Shown here one piece after another: positions 40,989 to 49,963 of a DNA stretch of 64,000 nucleotides. A model generated the notes under the pieces. The model saw only the letters and a list, made by a program, of their open reading frames with translations, did not search any database and had not been told where the DNA came from. The first letter of the stretch is position 1, and each line of letters starts with the position of its first letter. Source of the stretch: Cellulomonas sp. Leaf395 (lineage in GTDB: Bacteria; Actinomycetota; Actinomycetes; Actinomycetales; Cellulomonadaceae); NCBI RefSeq assembly GCF_001424125.1, contig NZ_LMQI01000003.1, positions 443,654-507,653 of the forward strand. Direction: 5' to 3'. Made by a program: the position numbers and the translations under genes.

Positions 40989-41963
40989 TCAGCCGATCGC
41001 GGCGAGGTGGCCCACGGGTGCCCGACGGCTGTGGCCGGGGGAGACGCCGACCTCCCGCTTGTACGCCCGGCTGAACGATGCCTCCGAGTCGTACCCGAGC
41101 TCGGCGGCTACCTCGCGCACCGTCGCACGTCCGTAGCCGAGCCGGTCGGCCGCGACGTGCATCCGGACGCGCGTGACGTACTGCATCGCCGGCTCGCCGA
41201 CGATGTCCGTGAACCGTGCGGAGAACGCGGACCGGGACATCGCCGCCTCGTGCGCCATGGTCGCGACGGTCCACGGTCGGCCAGGCTCGCGGTGCACGGC
41301 GGTGATCGCGGCACCGAGCTGCGGGTCGCGCATCGCGCCGAGCCAGCCGGTGGTGACCTGCTGGGCATCCAGCCAGGTGCGGATCGACTGGATCACGAGG
41401 ATGTCGGCCAGCCGGGTGGTGATGGCCGCGCCCCCGGGTCGGGCGTGGGTCAGCTCCTCGGTCGTGAGGGCGAGCATGGCCGCCATCCACGTCCCGCCCT
41501 GCCGACTGTCGACGTGCACGACCGAGGGCAGCAGCTCCAGCAGGAGCCGGGACGCGGACCCGTCGACGGAGAGCACGCCGCAGATCAGCTCCACCCGGGC
41601 GCCGATGCCCCGGTGGCGCAGGACGGTGTAGTTCGGGCTGAGGAACTCCTGCGGCAGCTCGTCGACCCGGCCCAGCGACGGCACCCCCGGGGCGCTGCGC
41701 AGCAGGTGGCCTCGTCCGTGCGGGACGAGCGCGAGGTCTCCCGGGACCAGCCGCACGGGCGGCGAGCCCTCGACCTCGACCCAGGCCTCACCGACCGTCA
41801 CCACGTGGAAGCTGACGCAGTCGCCGAACGCGGGCATCTCGACCGCCCACGGGCCGTCCGCCTCGGTGCGGCTGTAGAAGACGCCGGTGACGCGCAGGTG
41901 GTGCAAGGCCTCGCCGACGGGGTCGATCGGGGTCCAGGGCAGGTCGACGACACTCTGCGACAT
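40989..41963 (-). CDS. AraC-family regulator with cupin sensor domain
   Basis: A 324-residue regulator. The N-terminal cupin-like domain (about 1-180; SFHVVTVGEAWVEVEG, LVPGDLALVPHGRGHLL) precedes two helix-turn-helix units (about 215-315; WTVATMAHEAAMSRSAFSARFTDIVGEPAMQYVTRVRM and TVREVAAELGYDSEASFSRAYKREVGVSPGHSRR). This is the cupin_6/AraC arrangement frequently placed opposite an oxidoreductase gene. It is divergent from the NAD(P)-binding protein gene (113 bases between starts), its likely target. Confidence 0.9.
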   Translation of the reverse strand: MSQSVVDLPWTPIDPVGEALHHLRVTGVFYSRTEADGPWAVEMPAFGDCVSFHVVTVGEAWVEVEGSPPVRLVPGDLALVPHGRGHLLRSAPGVPSLGRVDELPQEFLSPNYTVLRHRGIGARVELICGVLSVDGSASRLLLELLPSVVHVDSRQGGTWMAAMLALTTEELTHARPGGAAITTRLADILVIQSIRTWLDAQQVTTGWLGAMRDPQLGAAITAVHREPGRPWTVATMAHEAAMSRSAFSARFTDIVGEPAMQYVTRVRMHVAADRLGYGRATVREVAAELGYDSEASFSRAYKREVGVSPGHSRRAPVGHLAAIG

Positions 41964-42076
41964 GAGTCCTCCCTGGATGATCTGCCATGAAATGTCGACG
42001 ACTCATCATAGACCGTCCAGATCGCGACTGGTGGGGTGGAACCACAAGCTCCACATCGCATCGAAGGAGACAGATC

Positions 42077-42742
42077 ATGAAGGTTCTCGTCGTCGGAGCG
42101 ACGGGCGGCTCCGGCCGTGCCGCCGTCACCGAGCTGGTCAGCCGTGGGCACGACGTCACCGCGCTCTCGCGGCACGCGTCGTCGCTGCCCGGGGTCCGAG
42201 GGATCGACGGAGACGCCACCGACGCGGCCACGGTCGACCGGCTCGTCCAGGGCCAGGACGCCGTCGTCGTGACGCTCGGCATCAGCGAGAGCGCGGTCCG
42301 GGTGCGCCTGCGCGGGCCGTCGGGCACGCCGCTCGACATCCGGTCGCGCGGCACCCGGACGGTGCTGGCGGCCATGCGCCGGCACGGGGTGCGCAAGGTG
42401 GTGGTGCAGACGTCCTACGGCGTCGGGCCCACGAGCGAGACCCTCCCGCTGGCCAATCGCCTGATCTTCGCGCTGCTGCTGCGCCCGCAGATCGCGGACA
42501 CCGAGCGCCAGGGCACCGAGCTGCGTGCGAGCGGGCTCGACTGGGTCGAGGTCCAGCCGGTCACCCTCACCGACGAGCCGTGGGCGGGTCTGCCGACGAC
42601 GTCGACCGACGGCTCGATCGACGGCACGCGCGTCTCCCGCGCGCAGGTCGGCTGGTTCCTCGCGCAGGCGGTCGAGGACCCGTCGCTGACGCGGCAGACC
42701 GTCTCTGTGTCCGCCGGGGCGGCGGTCCCGGTCACAGTCTGA
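42077..42742 (+). CDS. NAD(P)-binding protein, atypical SDR (NmrA-like)
   Basis: A 221-residue Rossmann protein: MKVLVVGATGGSGRAAV (GxxGxxG) at the N-terminus, QDAVVVTLGIS, KVVVQTSYGVGPTS and a late VEVQPVTLTDEP strand. The set fits the NAD(P)H-binding (PF13460) atypical SDR family without a Tyr-Lys catalytic pair, used as redox sensors or flavin-reductase-like proteins. AAGGAG lies 7 bases before ATG 42077. It is divergent from the AraC gene and its last 11 bases overlap the convergent GH95 gene. Confidence 0.87.
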   Translation: MKVLVVGATGGSGRAAVTELVSRGHDVTALSRHASSLPGVRGIDGDATDAATVDRLVQGQDAVVVTLGISESAVRVRLRGPSGTPLDIRSRGTRTVLAAMRRHGVRKVVVQTSYGVGPTSETLPLANRLIFALLLRPQIADTERQGTELRASGLDWVEVQPVTLTDEPWAGLPTTSTDGSIDGTRVSRAQVGWFLAQAVEDPSLTRQTVSVSAGAAVPVTV

Positions 42743-45008
42743 GCGAGTGGGCCTCGCCGGCGCGCAGGTCGACCGGCTGGGTGGTGCCGTCGTGGCGGAG
42801 CAGGACGGTCGTGTCCCGGTCCGCCACGAGGTGCGCCGCGGTGAGCGTGTGCGCGTCCCACGCGACGTCGACCGTGACCCCGCCGCGCGCCCGCAGCCCC
42901 CGCACGGACCCGGACGGCCAGGACGCCGGGAGGGTGGGCAGCAGGTGGATCTCGCGCAGCGGGCCGACCGTGCGGTGCGACTGGAGCAGGAGCTCGGCCA
43001 CGCCCGCGGTGAAGCCCAGGTTGCCGTCCACCTGGAACGGGGGATGGGCACAGAACAGGTTGGGGTAGACGCCGGCGCCCTGGGGTCCGGCCGGGCGCAG
43101 GAACGCGTCGATCATGGCGGTCGCGCCCTCGGGGTCGCGCAGGCGCGCGCGCAGGTTCAGGCGCCAGGCGAGGGACCAGCCGGTGGAGTCGGGGCCGCGC
43201 GCGTCGAGCGTGGCCAGGGCGGCACGAGCGAGGTCCGGTGCCTGGTCGGGGTCGATCGACGTGCCCGGGTGGACGCGGAACAGGTGGCTCTGGTGGCGGT
43301 GCTCCGGCTCGGCCTCGATGACGTCCTCGCGCCACTCCGCGAGCCGGCCGTCCGGCGCCACGCGTTCCGCGGGCAGACGCTCGAGCGCCCGCGCCGCCTC
43401 GACGAGCAGGTCCGACGGTCCGCCGAGCCGCACGACGTTCTCCAGCAGGTCACGGGCCAGGGCCAGGTCCGCGGTGGTCGACGTCGTCACCGACGCGGGT
43501 AGTCCGTCCGGTGCGACGAACGTGTTCTCCGGCGACGTCGCCGGGCGGGTGCCGAGCGTGCCGTCGGGGAGCTCGACAAACCAGTCGAGGACGAACCGCG
43601 CGGCGCCGAGCAGGACGGACCTGTCGGGCTCGTCGCCGGTGAAGTCGTGGTGGTCCACCAGGTGCCGGGCGAGCCAGGCACCGCCGAACGGCCAGAACGC
43701 CCAGGACGGGTCGCTGGTGCCGTCGCCCACCGGTTCCGCGAATGCCCACGCGTCCGAGTTGTGGTGCGCGGTCCAGCCACGCAGCCTGTACACCTCGGTC
43801 GCGGTGCGGGCGCCCGACGCGGCGAGCTCACCGATCCAGCGCAGCAGCGGCTCGTGACACTCCGCGAGGTTGGTGCTCAGGGCGGGCCAGTAGTTCATCT
43901 CGGTGTTGATGTTGAGCGTGTAGTCGCACGACCACGGCGGCTGCACGGCGTCGTTCCAGATCCCCTGGAGGGTCATCGGCAGGGTTCCCGGGCGTGAGCC
44001 GGCGACCATCAGGTACCGCCCGTACTGGAACGCGAGCGCGGCCAGGCCGGGGTCGGGCTCGCCCGAGGCGTTCCGGCGCAACCGCTCGTCCGTGGGCAGC
44101 CCGGTTGCCGCCGTCGGCCCGAGATCGAGAGCGACCCGGCCGACCAGGTCGGCATGGTCGGCGACGTGCTCGTCGCGCAGGATCTCCGCTCCGCGCGCCG
44201 CGGCGGTCGCTGCCGTGGCCGCCGCCTGGGCGCGCAGCGCGGCCGCGTCGCCGTGCATAGGAGCGGTGGCACCGGCGTAGTCGGTCGCGGTCGCGAGGAC
44301 GAGGGTCGCCCAGGTCGCGTCGCGCAGCCGGAGGCCGTCCGGGCCGGCGTCCACGACACCGTCCGTGACCACCTCGAGCGCCACGGCCGCCGTGATGCTG
44401 GTCCCGGGACGGCGGTCCCGGACCACCTGCGCACCGGCGACGTAGTCGGGCGGAGCGTCCGACGGCAGGCGCAGCGTGGCCGACCAGCGGGAGCCCTCCC
44501 CGGTCGGCTCGTCGAGCGGGTGCTCCGACGTGACCCGGACACCCCACGGTCCACCGGTCCACGTGCGGTGCACGACGAGCACGGACGCGGGCCGGCTGAC
44601 GAACGCCTCCTGCGCGCCGGACGCCCAGGACTGCCCCGCGACGCCCTCGTCGAGCCGGAGCCAGCGGGTGTACTCGTCCACCGAGCGGACGTCCCGCTGC
44701 TCCAGCCAGAGGTCGACCAGCGGCTGGTACGCCTGCACGAAGCCGCCCTGCAGCCGCTGCACCTGCCGCTCCGCGTCGCGCACGTCCGCCCGCTCGAGCG
44801 CGTCACGGGCCGCGGCCAGCGCGGCGGGTCCGTCGGGCGCGGAGGAGGAGCGTGGTGCTCCCGACCAGCACGTGTCGTCGTTGAGCTGCAGCCGTTCGAG
44901 GCCGACACCGCCGAAGACCATCGCGCCCAGCCGGCCGTTGCCGAGCGGGAGGGCGTCCGTCCAGAGGTCCGCCGGGGCGTCGTAGCGCAGGGTGGTCTCG
45001 GTCGTCAC
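42732..45008 (-). CDS. Glycoside hydrolase family 95 (alpha-L-fucosidase/galactosidase)
   Basis: A 758-residue protein covering a complete GH95: N-terminal beta-domain beginning ADLWTDALPLGNGRLGAMVFGG, an (alpha/alpha)6 barrel with LNINTEMNYWP (about 363-373, the Asn pair of the catalytic machinery), a Glu-containing EPEHRHQSHLF block (about 563) and QVDGNLGF (about 657, with the second catalytic-site Asp), then a C-terminal beta-domain. GH95 members remove alpha-1,2-L-fucose or alpha-L-galactose from plant xyloglucan or rhamnogalacturonan by inversion. No signal peptide is visible, so it would act inside on imported oligosaccharides. Convergent overlap of 11 bases with the preceding gene. 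Confidence 0.92.
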   Translation of the reverse strand: MTTETTLRYDAPADLWTDALPLGNGRLGAMVFGGVGLERLQLNDDTCWSGAPRSSSAPDGPAALAAARDALERADVRDAERQVQRLQGGFVQAYQPLVDLWLEQRDVRSVDEYTRWLRLDEGVAGQSWASGAQEAFVSRPASVLVVHRTWTGGPWGVRVTSEHPLDEPTGEGSRWSATLRLPSDAPPDYVAGAQVVRDRRPGTSITAAVALEVVTDGVVDAGPDGLRLRDATWATLVLATATDYAGATAPMHGDAAALRAQAAATAATAAARGAEILRDEHVADHADLVGRVALDLGPTAATGLPTDERLRRNASGEPDPGLAALAFQYGRYLMVAGSRPGTLPMTLQGIWNDAVQPPWSCDYTLNINTEMNYWPALSTNLAECHEPLLRWIGELAASGARTATEVYRLRGWTAHHNSDAWAFAEPVGDGTSDPSWAFWPFGGAWLARHLVDHHDFTGDEPDRSVLLGAARFVLDWFVELPDGTLGTRPATSPENTFVAPDGLPASVTTSTTADLALARDLLENVVRLGGPSDLLVEAARALERLPAERVAPDGRLAEWREDVIEAEPEHRHQSHLFRVHPGTSIDPDQAPDLARAALATLDARGPDSTGWSLAWRLNLRARLRDPEGATAMIDAFLRPAGPQGAGVYPNLFCAHPPFQVDGNLGFTAGVAELLLQSHRTVGPLREIHLLPTLPASWPSGSVRGLRARGGVTVDVAWDAHTLTAAHLVADRDTTVLLRHDGTTQPVDLRAGEAHSLRL

Positions 45009-45071
45009 GGGTCTCCAGAGCCGCCGGAAGGACCGCCGCCGAGGTGGCGACGGTCCTTCCAGGAGCGTAGA

Positions 45072-47339
45072 TCAGGGCGTCGTGATGACCGGCTGAGCAG
45101 GCATCGTGAACGGCGTGCCCAGGAAGAACCCGGTGTGCGGCGGCTGGTTGTAGGCCGTGTTCTGCCACGCGATCGCGACCCGGTACGTCTTGTCGTGCAG
45201 CAGGGTCCACACCCGCGTCGTCGTGACGGTCGGTGTCGCGTAGATGCGCAGCGCAGACTCGTCGGTCTTCGCCCAGATGACCTCTTCGCGCCAGTCGCCG
45301 AACAGGTCGCCGGAGAGCACCGGGGTGGACTTGGTGCCGTTGTTCGACCGCACGTCGGCGCCGGTCAGCAGACGGGTGTCGCCGCCGGTCCCGTACTTGT
45401 CGATGCGCGTCCCGTCGAGCAGCTCGCGCGACGTGTCCCCGTCCCAGTACGCCAGGAAGTTGGTGCTGCTGGGCTTGCGGCCGATGGTCTGACCGGACGT
45501 GTTGCGCATCTGGGAGTCCGACGACGACCACGACTCGGCACCGGGGCTGCCCGACCAGATGTCGGCGGACACCCCTCGACCGTTGTCGCCGGCGGCCGGG
45601 GTGCTCCACAGGATCTGGCCCGTGCGCGCGTCGGCCATCCAGGAGTCCGGCTGCGTCGAGCTCTCCGTGACCTTGTAGTACTCGAGGCCGGGACGGCTCG
45701 GGATCAGGTCGCCCACGTGCCCGGCGTCACCGTGACCGGTGCGGTTGTTCCACAGTCCTCGGCCGTCGTCGTCGATGGCGGCGGCGCCGTAGAGGATCTC
45801 CTGCTTGCCGTCCCCGTCGACGTCCGCGACCGACAGCGAGTGGTTGCCCTGCCCGGCGTACGTGCTGTTGCCGGTGGTGGAGCTGTTCGAGTCGAACGTC
45901 CACCGCCGGGTCAGCTGGCCGTTGCGGTAGTCCCAGGCCACGACGACGGCGCGGGTGTAGTAGCCGCGGGCCATGATGATCGACGGCCGCTGCCCGTCCA
46001 GGTACGCGGTCCCGGCCAGGAACCGGTCGACGCGGTTGCCGTAGCTGTCACCCCAGCTGGAGACCGTGCCGCGCGCCGGGACGTAGTTCGTGGTCGCCCC
46101 GATCGCGCCGGTCTGACCCGTGAACACCGTGAAGTACTCGGGCCCGGCCAGGATGTAGCCGGAGGAGTTGCGGTAGTCGGCGTTGGCGTCGCCGATGACC
46201 TGCCCGGTGCCGGAGCGTGTGCCGTCCGCGGTCTTCATCGCGACCTCGGCCTTGCCGTCCCCGTCGTAGTCGTAGACCTGGAACTGTGTGTAGTGCGCAC
46301 CGGCCCGGATGTTGCGGCCCAGGTCGATCCGCCACAGGCGGGTGCCGTTCAGCTTGTACGCGTCGATGTACACGTTGCCCGTCACACCGGACTGCGAGTT
46401 GTCCTTCGCGTTGGTCGGGTCCCACTTCAGGACGACCTCGAGCTGGCCGTCACCGTCCAGGTCGCCGACGCTGCCGTCGTTGGCCACGTAGTCGCCGCTG
46501 GGCTTCTGGATGGGGACGTCGAGGTAGCCGTTGCCGAACGTCAGCGAGGTGCCTGACGCCGCCTGCTCGGAGCCGTTGACGACGGCACGGACCGTGTAGG
46601 TTGCGCTCGCGGACGCGCCGGGGTCGAGGTAGTTGGTCGAGTCGGTGATCGGGCCGGCGATCTTGGTGCCGCCGCGGTAGACGTTGAACCCAGTGCCGGC
46701 TGCCTCCGTCCCGAGCAGCCGCCACTGGACCAGGTTGTTGCTGCCCGAGCGCACGCTGATCAGGCCGCGGTCGAGCTCCTCCGCCTGCCACGCCCCGGCA
46801 GCCGGGGTGGTGCTGGTCGGCGGCGGGGTCGCTGTCGGGGTGGCCGTCGCCGTGGCCGTGGGGGTGGCGGTCGGCGTGCTCGTGGCGGAGCTGGTCGGGG
46901 TCGCCGTGGGGCTGGTCGTCGGCGTCGTCGTGCCACCGGTGCACGCGGTGCCGTTGAGCGCGAAGCTCGTCGGCACCGGGTTGCTGCTCGACCACGTGCC
47001 GTTGAACCCGAAGGACGTGCTCGCGCCCGATGTGATCCCGCCGTTGTAGGAGACGTTCGTGGCGGTCACCTGGGAGCCGCTCTGCGACGTCGTCGCGTTC
47101 CACGACTGGATGACGGTCTGCCCGCCACCGAACGACCACGTGAGCGTCCAGCCGGTGACGGCGTCCCCGAGGTTGGTGATCTTCACGTCCGCCCCGAAAC
47201 CGGCGCCCCACTGGTTGGTGACCGTGTAGTCGACGCGGCACCCTGCCGCGGCGGTCGCGGGCTGGGCGACGGCGACGCCGATGCCGGTGGCCAGGGTGGC
47301 TGCCATCAGCCACGGGATCGTTCGGCGGGGATGGGACAT
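45072..47339 (-). CDS. Secreted rhamnogalacturonan lyase, CBM2-PL11
   Basis: A 755-residue secreted enzyme: signal peptide (1-32), CBM2 cellulose-binding module (33-133, with flanking cysteines C34 and C133 and surface tryptophans), a Thr/Pro/Ala-rich linker (about 135-180), then a PL11 rhamnogalacturonan lyase domain (about 185-755) with TFGNGYLDVPIQKP, NDGSVGDLDGDGQLEVVLKWDP, YDYDGDGKAEVAMKTADGT and GHGDAGHVGDLIPSRPGLE. Repeated DxDxDG loops bind calcium. It cuts the RG-I backbone by beta-elimination while the CBM2 anchors it to cellulose. Start at ATG 47339 gives a perfect signal peptide; a longer reading is Arg-rich. A palindrome lies 100 bases upstream. Confidence 0.95.
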   Translation of the reverse strand: MSHPRRTIPWLMAATLATGIGVAVAQPATAAAGCRVDYTVTNQWGAGFGADVKITNLGDAVTGWTLTWSFGGGQTVIQSWNATTSQSGSQVTATNVSYNGGITSGASTSFGFNGTWSSSNPVPTSFALNGTACTGGTTTPTTSPTATPTSSATSTPTATPTATATATPTATPPPTSTTPAAGAWQAEELDRGLISVRSGSNNLVQWRLLGTEAAGTGFNVYRGGTKIAGPITDSTNYLDPGASASATYTVRAVVNGSEQAASGTSLTFGNGYLDVPIQKPSGDYVANDGSVGDLDGDGQLEVVLKWDPTNAKDNSQSGVTGNVYIDAYKLNGTRLWRIDLGRNIRAGAHYTQFQVYDYDGDGKAEVAMKTADGTRSGTGQVIGDANADYRNSSGYILAGPEYFTVFTGQTGAIGATTNYVPARGTVSSWGDSYGNRVDRFLAGTAYLDGQRPSIIMARGYYTRAVVVAWDYRNGQLTRRWTFDSNSSTTGNSTYAGQGNHSLSVADVDGDGKQEILYGAAAIDDDGRGLWNNRTGHGDAGHVGDLIPSRPGLEYYKVTESSTQPDSWMADARTGQILWSTPAAGDNGRGVSADIWSGSPGAESWSSSDSQMRNTSGQTIGRKPSSTNFLAYWDGDTSRELLDGTRIDKYGTGGDTRLLTGADVRSNNGTKSTPVLSGDLFGDWREEVIWAKTDESALRIYATPTVTTTRVWTLLHDKTYRVAIAWQNTAYNQPPHTGFFLGTPFTMPAQPVITTP

Positions 47340-47438
47340 GGCGTGCCTCCAGCAATGTGGCGGCCGACGTCGGCGTCGGTCGGGCTCGGAACGAGCCCGG
47401 AGCGACGCTAGAGGCGCAGCCGGTGCGCGCACCACGAG

Positions 47439-47450
47439 TGAAACATTTCA
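47439..47450 (-). promoter_or_regulatory. Palindrome upstream of the rhamnogalacturonan lyase
   Basis: TGAAACATTTCA (5-2-5 inverted repeat) lies 100 bases before the lyase start, next to GGACAACGCTTACC, a half-conserved form of the LacI-type operator GGTAAGCGCTTACC. Either could be the control site; neither is proven. Confidence 0.35.
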
Positions 47451-47462
47451 GATGGACAACGC

Positions 47463-47834
47463 TTACCGCGGTGATTCGCCCGCCACCAGCTGCGCTGCGT
47501 GACCTTCGACGACGAGCCCCTCGGAGAAGACGAGGACCTCGTCGACCAGCCCACCAGCCTGGTTGCGGTACGTGAGGACGAGCACGCCCACCCCGGCGTA
47601 CACGCGCTCCACGGTGAAGTGCAGGTCGGGCATCAGCCGCAGCCCTTCCGTCCAGTACGCACGCAGGGCGTCCTTGCCGCGGACCACCCCGCCGCTCGCC
47701 GGCACCACCCGGGCCGCCGTGGGGGACGTGAACACCACGTCGTCGTGGAAGTGCGCCAGGACGGCGTCGACGTCGTGGGCGTTCCACGCCGCGACCCAGG
47801 CGGCGCTGAAGGCGAGGGGTTCGGGCAGGCTCAT
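47463..47834 (-). CDS. SnoaL/NTF2-like protein
   Basis: A 123-residue cone-fold protein: AAWVAAWNAHDVDAVLAHFHDDVVFTSP at the start, GKDALRAYWTEGLRLMPDLHFTVERVY in the middle and DEVLVFSEGLVVEGHAAQLV at the end, matching SnoaL-like polyketide-cyclase/NTF2 proteins. It is a single domain without a signal peptide. The catalytic role in this family varies from none to cyclase or isomerase, so no reaction is claimed. ATG 47834. It is divergent from the kinase gene. Confidence 0.8.
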   Translation of the reverse strand: MSLPEPLAFSAAWVAAWNAHDVDAVLAHFHDDVVFTSPTAARVVPASGGVVRGKDALRAYWTEGLRLMPDLHFTVERVYAGVGVLVLTYRNQAGGLVDEVLVFSEGLVVEGHAAQLVAGESPR

Positions 47835-47908
47835 CCCGGCAGTGTGGCACCGGGATTCGCCCGGTCCCCGGATGCGGGTGCCACCACGTGCGCCTACCGT
47901 CGGATCCC

Positions 47909-49063
47909 ATGCTGGAACATGTCCGCGAGGCGCTTCCGCACTCGTCCGAGCCGGACGAGCGCCCCCTCCTGGGCGGCCGCTACCGGCTCGACGAGGTCCT
48001 GGGGCGCGGCGGCATGGCCACCGTGCACCGGGCGCACGACCTGCTGCTCGAGCGCGACGTCGCCGTCAAGGTGTTCCCCGCGGTCCTCGACGGGACCGAC
48101 GAGATCTTGCGCAACCGCGCCGAGATCCGGGTGCTGGCCACGCTCAGCCACCCGGGCCTGGTCACGTTGCACGACGCCGGGACCGTGCACGGCGACGACG
48201 GGTCCGAGCAGGTGTACCTCGTGATGGAGCTGGTCGAGGGACCGACGCTCGCGGAGCGGCTCCGGGACGGGCCGCTCGACGTGGAGCAGACCGCGCGAGT
48301 CGGTCGGGACGTCGCCGAGGCGCTCGCGACCGTGCACGAGCAGGACATCGTCCACCGCGACATCAAGCCCGCGAACATGCTGCTGACCAGCGCAGGGGCG
48401 CTCGACGCCACGCGCGGCGGAGCTGACCCCGCGGTCAAGCTCGCCGACTTCGGCATCGCACGGCTGGCGGGGGCCACCCGGCTGACGATGACCGGCATGA
48501 CGCTCGGCACGATGAGCTACCTCAGCCCCGAGCAGGCCACCGGTAGCGAGCTGGGCCCGGCGAGCGACGTGTACGGGCTCGGCCTGGTGCTGCTGGAGTG
48601 CGTGACAGGGCGGCCCGCCTTCACCGGCACCATGGCGGAGGTGGCGACCGCGCGCCTGATCGCGGCGCCCGACGTGCCCGTCGACCTCGACCCCCGGCTC
48701 GGTGACCTGCTGTCGCGGATGACGCGGATGGCGCCGCACGAGCGGCCCGACGCAAGGGAGGTGGCGCGGGAGCTGTCGGCGATCCTGGCGGTCGCGTCGG
48801 GGGAGACCCTCGTGCTGCCCGCCGCGGAGAGCCCCACGGTGGCGAGCCCTTCCCTCGAGAGCCCCGACACACCGTCGCGTCCGCGTCGGTGGGCCCGGCC
48901 CGCGCTCGTCGGCGGTGCGGTCGTCCTGCTGCTCGGTGGCACGTTGCTGGTCGGACAGCTCGCGGCCGACGGTCAGACCCCGGCCGCCCCGCCGTCGTAC
49001 CCGACCGTCGACGGTCCGCTGGGCGAGTCCCTCACGCAGCTGCAAGAGAGCGTCGAACCATGA
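47909..49063 (+). CDS. Serine/threonine protein kinase, membrane-anchored
   Basis: A 384-residue Hanks-type kinase: glycine loop LGRGGMATVHRA, ATP-binding Lys54 (VAVKVF), HRDIKPAN (H149-D151), DFG (180-182), GTMSYLSPEQ activation segment. Residues about 315-335 are a Ser/Pro/Thr linker, then one transmembrane helix (about 337-360, LVGGAVVLLLGGTLLVG) and a short outer tail of about 25 residues, with no PASTA repeats. ATG 47909 is preferred; GTG 47888 is in frame. The stop overlaps the ATG of the lipoprotein gene (ATGA), so the two are coupled. Substrate unknown. Confidence 0.92.
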   Translation: MLEHVREALPHSSEPDERPLLGGRYRLDEVLGRGGMATVHRAHDLLLERDVAVKVFPAVLDGTDEILRNRAEIRVLATLSHPGLVTLHDAGTVHGDDGSEQVYLVMELVEGPTLAERLRDGPLDVEQTARVGRDVAEALATVHEQDIVHRDIKPANMLLTSAGALDATRGGADPAVKLADFGIARLAGATRLTMTGMTLGTMSYLSPEQATGSELGPASDVYGLGLVLLECVTGRPAFTGTMAEVATARLIAAPDVPVDLDPRLGDLLSRMTRMAPHERPDAREVARELSAILAVASGETLVLPAAESPTVASPSLESPDTPSRPRRWARPALVGGAVVLLLGGTLLVGQLAADGQTPAAPPSYPTVDGPLGESLTQLQESVEP

Positions 49064-49548
49064 GCCGCCCGGTCAGGTGGACCGCCGTCGTGCTCGGCGT
49101 CGCGCTGGTGTGCGCGGGTTGCGGCAGCGCGCCCGAGCTGGCAGTCGACCGTGCGCAGTCGCTCCAGACGTCGGTGCTCGGCGTCACCCAGGCCGCCAGC
49201 GAGGCGCAGTGGGCGGACGCCCAGTCCCTCCTGGTAGCGACGCGGGTGGCGCTCGACGACGGTGTGGACGCGCGCGAGGTCTCGGCGGAGCGGTACCGCG
49301 AGATCGACGCCGCTCTCGACCGGGTGGCGGCCGAGCTGGCGGCGTCGCAGGCCGCCGCTGACCAGGCCGCGGCCGAGCAGGCGGCAGCGGAGCAGGCGGC
49401 GGCGCAGGCAGCGGCGGCGCAGGCTGCGGCGGAACGGGCTGCGGCGGAACAGGCGGCGGCGGAGCAGGTCGCACCCGCCGGACCCGCGAAGGCTCCACCG
49501 GCCAAGGGCGAGGGCAAGGGCGAGGGCAAGGGCAAGGGGGACAAGTAG
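49060..49548 (+). CDS. Putative lipoprotein with Ala/Gln/Glu-rich coiled coil
   Basis: A 162-residue protein translationally coupled to the kinase. The N-terminus is a signal sequence ending in CAGC (Cys20), an acceptable though not ideal lipobox. Residues about 22-100 are helical (LAVDRAQSLQTSVLGVTQAASEAQWADAQSLL). About 103-138 consist of Ala/Gln/Glu repeats (AAADQAAAEQ, AAAQAAAAQ) and the last 15 residues are a Gly/Lys/Glu repeat (KGEGKGEGKGKGDK). No family is recognised. It would sit on the outer face of the membrane, where the kinase's short outer tail also lies. Coding use is host-like; the alanine run is GCG/GCC-rich. Confidence 0.78.
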   Translation: MSRPVRWTAVVLGVALVCAGCGSAPELAVDRAQSLQTSVLGVTQAASEAQWADAQSLLVATRVALDDGVDAREVSAERYREIDAALDRVAAELAASQAAADQAAAEQAAAEQAAAQAAAAQAAAERAAAEQAAAEQVAPAGPAKAPPAKGEGKGEGKGKGDK

Positions 49549-49656
49549 GCCGCCCGCTCAGGGTCAGGTCCGGGCGATCACCGATGCGGGCGGGAGGTCC
49601 GCAGGAGCATCCTGGGGGAGTCCGGCCGCTCGGGTCGGGGCGAGAGGAGCACGACC

Positions 49657-49908
49657 ATGGGCAGGATCCACGACGGCATGGCTCGACAGGGGCTGGTCCG
49701 GCCGGTCGACGGCCGTCTGCTGGGCGGCGTGTGCGCCGGACTCGGTCGGCGGTTCGGCATCGCGCCCGTCACCGCACGGGTCCTGTTCGTCCTCGTCCTG
49801 TTCGTCCTGCCCGGCAGCCAGCTGCTGATCTATCCACTGCTGTGGCTGCTCATGCCGACCGAGCACCGGGCGTCGACCCCGACGGGCGCGGTCCCCGGTC
49901 GGTACTGA
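49657..49908 (+). CDS. PspC domain protein
   Basis: An 83-residue protein with one PspC domain: RPVDGRLLGGVCAGLGRRFGIAPVTARVLFVLVLF then a hydrophobic segment (VLPGSQLLIYPLLWLLMP) that spans the membrane, and a short tail. PspC proteins couple envelope stress sensing to the phage-shock response; in actinobacteria many small PspC proteins have no defined partner. GAGGAG lies 8 bases before ATG 49657. No other psp gene is seen here. Confidence 0.88.
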   Translation: MGRIHDGMARQGLVRPVDGRLLGGVCAGLGRRFGIAPVTARVLFVLVLFVLPGSQLLIYPLLWLLMPTEHRASTPTGAVPGRY

Positions 49909-49963
49909 GTCCCGGCATCCGCACGAGTGCCACGACGGACGGCTCGGTGGCAGGCTGGGCGGC

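Noticed and set aside
49370-49500. Tandem DNA repeat rich in GCGGCGGAGCAG units
   Set aside because: It is the coding sequence of an Ala/Gln/Glu-rich coiled coil in the lipoprotein and not a separate repeat element.
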